A stretch of 6,520 nt of DNA from an uncultured Oscillospiraceae bacterium. Its GTDB lineage: Bacteria > Bacillota > Clostridia > Oscillospirales > Oscillospiraceae. Below, in pieces: positions 4,533 through 6,520 of this stretch (the stretch's first letter is position 1; each line of letters begins with the position of its first letter). Position numbers and translations under genes: made by a program. The stretch is from positions 1-6,520 of the forward strand of contig CANRHF010000109.1 of NCBI GenBank assembly GCA_947630345.1, given 5' to 3'. The notes below the pieces were generated by a model. That model did no database searches, was not told the origin of the DNA, and saw nothing but the letters and a program-made list of their open reading frames with translations.

Positions 4533-5363
4533 ATGAGCAAGGCGGACGAAATTTACCGGGCGACCTGCCTGGACATTCTGAAAAACGGGATCTGGGACAC
4601 GGACCGGGAAGTGCGCCCCCGGTGGGCGGACGGGACCCCCGCCCACACCATCAAGAAATTCGGCGTGGTGAACCGGTATGACCTGCGGGAGGAATTTCCC
4701 CTCCTGACCCTCCGGCGGACCTACTGGAAAAGCGCCGTGGACGAGCTGCTGTGGATCTGGCAGAAGAAGTCCAACCGGATCGCGGACCTGCACAGCCACG
4801 TCTGGGACGAATGGGCCGGTCCCGACGGCACCATCGGCAAGGCCTACGGCTACCAGCTGGGCATCAAGTACCAATTCCCCGAGGGAGAGTTTGACCAGGT
4901 GGACCGGGTGCTTTTCGATCTGAAGCACAATCCCGCCTCCCGGCGGATTTTGACCAGCCTGTACAATTTCCAGGACCTGCACGAGATGAATCTCTATCCC
5001 TGCGCCTATTCCATGACCTTCAACGTCTCCGGCAACACCCTCAACGCCATTTTGAACCAGCGCAGCCAGGATATGCTCACCGCCGGGAACTGGAACGTGG
5101 TGCAGTACGCGGTGCTAGTGCATATGATGGCCCGGGCCTCCGGCCTGGAGGCCGGGGAGCTGGTCCACGTCATTGCCGACTGCCATATCTACGACCGCCA
5201 TGTGCCCATGGTACAGGCCATGCTGGAAAAGGAGGGCTATCCCGCCCCGGCATTTACGGTGGACCCGGCCGTTACCGATTTTTACGCCTTCACCACGGAC
5301 AGCTTCCGGGTGGAGGGGTATCGGTATCACGACTTCCCCTATGAAATTCCCATGGCGGTGTGA
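4533..5363 (+). CDS. thyA: Thymidylate synthase (Bacillus/phage-type ThyA)
   Basis: This 276-residue enzyme methylates dUMP to dTMP with methylene-tetrahydrofolate and releases dihydrofolate. The catalytic nucleophile is C157 in LYPCAYS. R137 and R138 (SRRIL) correspond to the phosphate-binding arginines contributed by the partner subunit. The dUMP/folate site has Q176-R177-S178 and D180 in QRSQD, N188, and the H218/Y220 pair in DCHIYDRH. The sequence resembles the longer B. subtilis ThyA and phage type (DGTPAHT, LLWIWQKKSN, HVWDEW, DGTIGKAYGYQLG) rather than E. coli ThyA. The residue after the catalytic cysteine is alanine, where E. coli has histidine. ATG 4533 is fixed by a perfect AAGGAGG with a 7-base spacer. 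folA starts 2 bp after the stop codon, so the two are co-transcribed and probably translationally coupled. Confidence 0.95.
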   Translation: MSKADEIYRATCLDILKNGIWDTDREVRPRWADGTPAHTIKKFGVVNRYDLREEFPLLTLRRTYWKSAVDELLWIWQKKSNRIADLHSHVWDEWAGPDGTIGKAYGYQLGIKYQFPEGEFDQVDRVLFDLKHNPASRRILTSLYNFQDLHEMNLYPCAYSMTFNVSGNTLNAILNQRSQDMLTAGNWNVVQYAVLVHMMARASGLEAGELVHVIADCHIYDRHVPMVQAMLEKEGYPAPAFTVDPAVTDFYAFTTDSFRVEGYRYHDFPYEIPMAV

Positions 5364-5365
5364 GT

Positions 5366-5854
5366 ATGGACGCGATCGTTGCGGTGTATGACGACTGGGG
5401 CATCGGCCAGAACGGCACCCAGCCGGTAGCCCTTTCCGCAGACCGGAAATTTTTCCGCCGGACCACCGCTGGGGCCACGGTGATCGTGGGGCGGCGAACC
5501 CTTCTGGATTTTCCCGGGGGGCGGCCCCTGCCCGGTCGGGAAAATTTGGTGCTGTCCAGGAGCCTTTCGGAGATTCTGGGAGCCCAGACCTGCCGGAGCC
5601 CGGCGGAGGCGGCGGAACTGGCAAGGGCGCGAGACCGGGCCTTTGTCATCGGCGGGGCGAGCGTTTACCGCCAGATGCTGCCCTACTGCCGGGGGGCCTA
5701 CGTTACCAAGGTCCATGCCCTGCCGGAATCCGACGTGTTTTTCCCCGACCTGGACGCCGACCCGGCTTGGACCCGGGAGAAGCTCCTGGAGGCCGGGGAG
5801 GAAAACGGGATCGCCTACGAGATCTGGCATTATCTAAGAAAAGAAGAGCAGTGA
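5366..5854 (+). CDS. folA: Dihydrofolate reductase
   Basis: The 162-residue enzyme reduces dihydrofolate to tetrahydrofolate with NADPH, regenerating the cofactor oxidised by ThyA encoded just upstream. Family motifs in order are IVAVYDDWGIGQNG (4-17), ALSADRKFFRR (22-32) with D26 as the conserved active-site acid, VGRRT (41-45), PGGRPLPGRENLVLSR (50-65) and FVIGGASVYRQMLP (93-106), the NADPH-binding Gly-Gly region. The length is typical of bacterial DHFR and trimethoprim would be the standard inhibitor. ATG 5366 is preferred; a GTG at 5360 overlapping the thyA stop would add only two residues. The ribosome site is not classic (GGCGGTG at 5354-5360), which fits coupling to thyA translation. 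The terminator stem starts inside the stop codon. Confidence 0.95.
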   Translation: MDAIVAVYDDWGIGQNGTQPVALSADRKFFRRTTAGATVIVGRRTLLDFPGGRPLPGRENLVLSRSLSEILGAQTCRSPAEAAELARARDRAFVIGGASVYRQMLPYCRGAYVTKVHALPESDVFFPDLDADPAWTREKLLEAGEENGIAYEIWHYLRKEEQ

Positions 5855-5882
5855 GCGGGAAGCGTGGCTTCCCGCTCATTTT
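5852..5882 (+). terminator. Intrinsic terminator of thyA-folA
   Basis: TGAGCGGGAAGC (5852-5863) pairs perfectly over 12 bp with GCTTCCCGCTCA (5867-5878) around the loop GTG, followed by TTTTGCAAGTTTTT. The first three bases of the stem are the folA stop codon, so the terminator is as close to the gene as it can be. Confidence 0.9.
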
Positions 5883-5937
5883 GCAAGTTTTTAAAATAAA
5901 AATTGCATTATTCAAAATGAACAGATTCCCGGCGGTC

Positions 5938-5949
5938 TGGCCTAGGCCA
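5938..5949. promoter_or_regulatory. 12-bp perfect palindrome upstream of the gltB promoter
   Basis: TGGCCTAGGCCA is a perfect palindrome centred about 52 bp upstream of the predicted gltB -35 box. The position is compatible with an activator or repressor site for nitrogen control, but no known consensus is matched and the function is a guess. The rest of 5883-5992 is AT-rich with no gene. Confidence 0.3.
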
Positions 5950-5992
5950 TGTGTTCAAAGTGGGGAAAATGAAAAAATATCTTGGATTTCCC

Positions 5993-6021
5993 TTTACTTT
6001 TCAGGACTTTGGGGGTATTCT
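5993..6021 (+). promoter_or_regulatory. Putative promoter of gltB
   Basis: TTTACT (5993-5998, 4 of 6) and TATTCT (6016-6021, 4 of 6) are 17 bp apart. A TGTTATAG sequence just downstream is an alternative -10 box. The predicted leader is about 30 bases, too short for a riboswitch. A mediocre promoter would fit dependence on an activator, as is known for gltAB under GltC in Bacillus. Confidence 0.45.
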
Positions 6022-6057
6022 GTTATAGAGAGAAACCCTTGGAAAGGTGGCCGAAAA

Positions 6058-6520
6058 ATGGGAGAACTGTTTGGTTGCGGGCCGAAAATGAAGGAAAACG
6101 GTCTTTACCGTGCAAATTTTGAACACGACAACTGCGGCATCGGCGCGGTGGTGAATATCAAGGGCGTTAAGACTCGGCGAACGGTGGAGTCCGCCCTGCA
6201 AATCGTGGAAAACCTGGAGCACCGGGCCGGGAAGGACGCCGAGGGCGCCACCGGCGACGGCGTGGGGATGCTGCTCCAGGTCTGCCACCCCTTCTTTCAG
6301 CGGGTCTGCCGGGAGACCGGCATCGAGCTGCCCGGGGAGGGGGAATATGCCGTGGGAATGTTCTTCTTTCCCCAGGAGGAGCTGCGCCGGAACCAGGCCA
6401 AGAAAATGTTCCAGATCATCCTGGAGAAGGAGGGGCTGACCTTCCTGGGCTGGCGGAGCGTTCCCGTGGCCCCGGAAATTCTGGGGGAGCGGGCCCGGGC
6501 CTGTATGCCGGTGATTCAGC
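6058..6520 (+). CDS. gltB: Glutamate synthase large subunit, N-terminal part (cut by window edge)
   Basis: The frame is open for 154 codons to the window end. Glutamate synthase takes the amide nitrogen of glutamine to make two glutamates from 2-oxoglutarate. This part is the class II glutamine amidotransferase domain. C26 in EHDNCGIGAVVNIKG is the expected N-terminal nucleophile after removal of a propeptide of about 25 residues. ENLEHRAGKDAEGATGDGVG (63-82) is the conserved segment after it, followed by a VGMFFFPQEELRRNQAKKMF-type stretch. The HRAGKDAEG form is typical of clostridial versions. ATG 6058 follows AAGGTGG (6044-6050) by 7 bases. M11 (6088) is possible but has no ribosome site. 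The full protein is usually about 1,500 residues; the FMN and iron-sulfur domains lie outside the window. Confidence 0.95.
   Translation, partial: MGELFGCGPKMKENGLYRANFEHDNCGIGAVVNIKGVKTRRTVESALQIVENLEHRAGKDAEGATGDGVGMLLQVCHPFFQRVCRETGIELPGEGEYAVGMFFFPQEELRRNQAKKMFQIILEKEGLTFLGWRSVPVAPEILGERARACMPVIQ

Noticed and set aside
3726..4982. A 418-residue minus-strand frame extending the TraX-family protein far upstream
   Set aside because: The extra 186 residues are antisense to thyA and lack family motifs. The ribosome site at 4431-4437 and the promoter at 4443-4471 fix the start at 4424.
5917..6057. A 47-codon open frame from ATG 5917 in phase with gltB
   Set aside because: There is no stop codon, so an extended GltB was considered. 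However, 5917 has no ribosome site, the segment contains the likely promoter and palindrome, its composition is not coding-like, and the 6058 start has a good ribosome site and leaves a normal propeptide length.
1..6520. CRISPR array, transposon ends or rRNA
   Set aside because: No regularly spaced repeats, terminal inverted repeats with a transposase, or rRNA-like segments were seen on either strand.

Overview
The window looks like an ordinary chromosomal stretch from a Gram-positive, Clostridia-type bacterium with fairly high GC, probably of the Oscillospirales group (Flavonifractor or Oscillibacter relatives). This placement is an inference. It rests on AAGGAGG-type ribosome sites, sigma-A promoters with 17-18 bp spacers, a Bacillus-type ThyA, a TraX-family protein, a clostridial-style glutamate synthase, and a rhomboid-like zinc-finger protein of a type I associate with Clostridia. 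No CRISPR array, insertion sequence, integrase, rRNA or plasmid origin is visible.

Layout from left to right. A tRNA-Arg(ACG) gene (54-130) lies on the minus strand with a good promoter. It is divergent from a plus-strand membrane protein (314-1177) that has the rhomboid fold, no recognisable catalytic residues and a C-terminal cysteine/histidine cluster. After two hairpins comes a less GC-rich pair of divergent genes: a SLOG/DUF1273-family protein (1277-1774, minus) and a small Xre-type repressor (1911-2138, plus). Their promoters interlock around short repeats, and a palindrome covers the repressor's ribosome binding site. Two or three terminator hairpins (2142-2273) separate this pair from asnS (2277-3668, minus), which has its own promoter inside the end of an upstream TraX-family gene (3726-4424, minus). 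TraX is transcribed back-to-back with thyA (4533-5363, plus), which is followed after 2 bp by folA (5366-5854) and a strong terminator that begins in the folA stop codon. A promoter and the first 154 codons of glutamate synthase (gltB, 6058 to the window edge) close the window.

How the genes work together. thyA and folA form a classic operon: ThyA turns dUMP into dTMP and oxidises methylene-tetrahydrofolate to dihydrofolate, and FolA reduces the dihydrofolate again. AsnS charges tRNA-Asn, tRNA-Arg(ACG) reads CGN arginine codons, and GltB feeds nitrogen into glutamate. These are housekeeping functions. The SLOG/Xre pair is the only part that looks like accessory cargo and is the best candidate for something little described. 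The rhomboid-like pseudoprotease and the chromosomal TraX-family protein also lack an obvious function.
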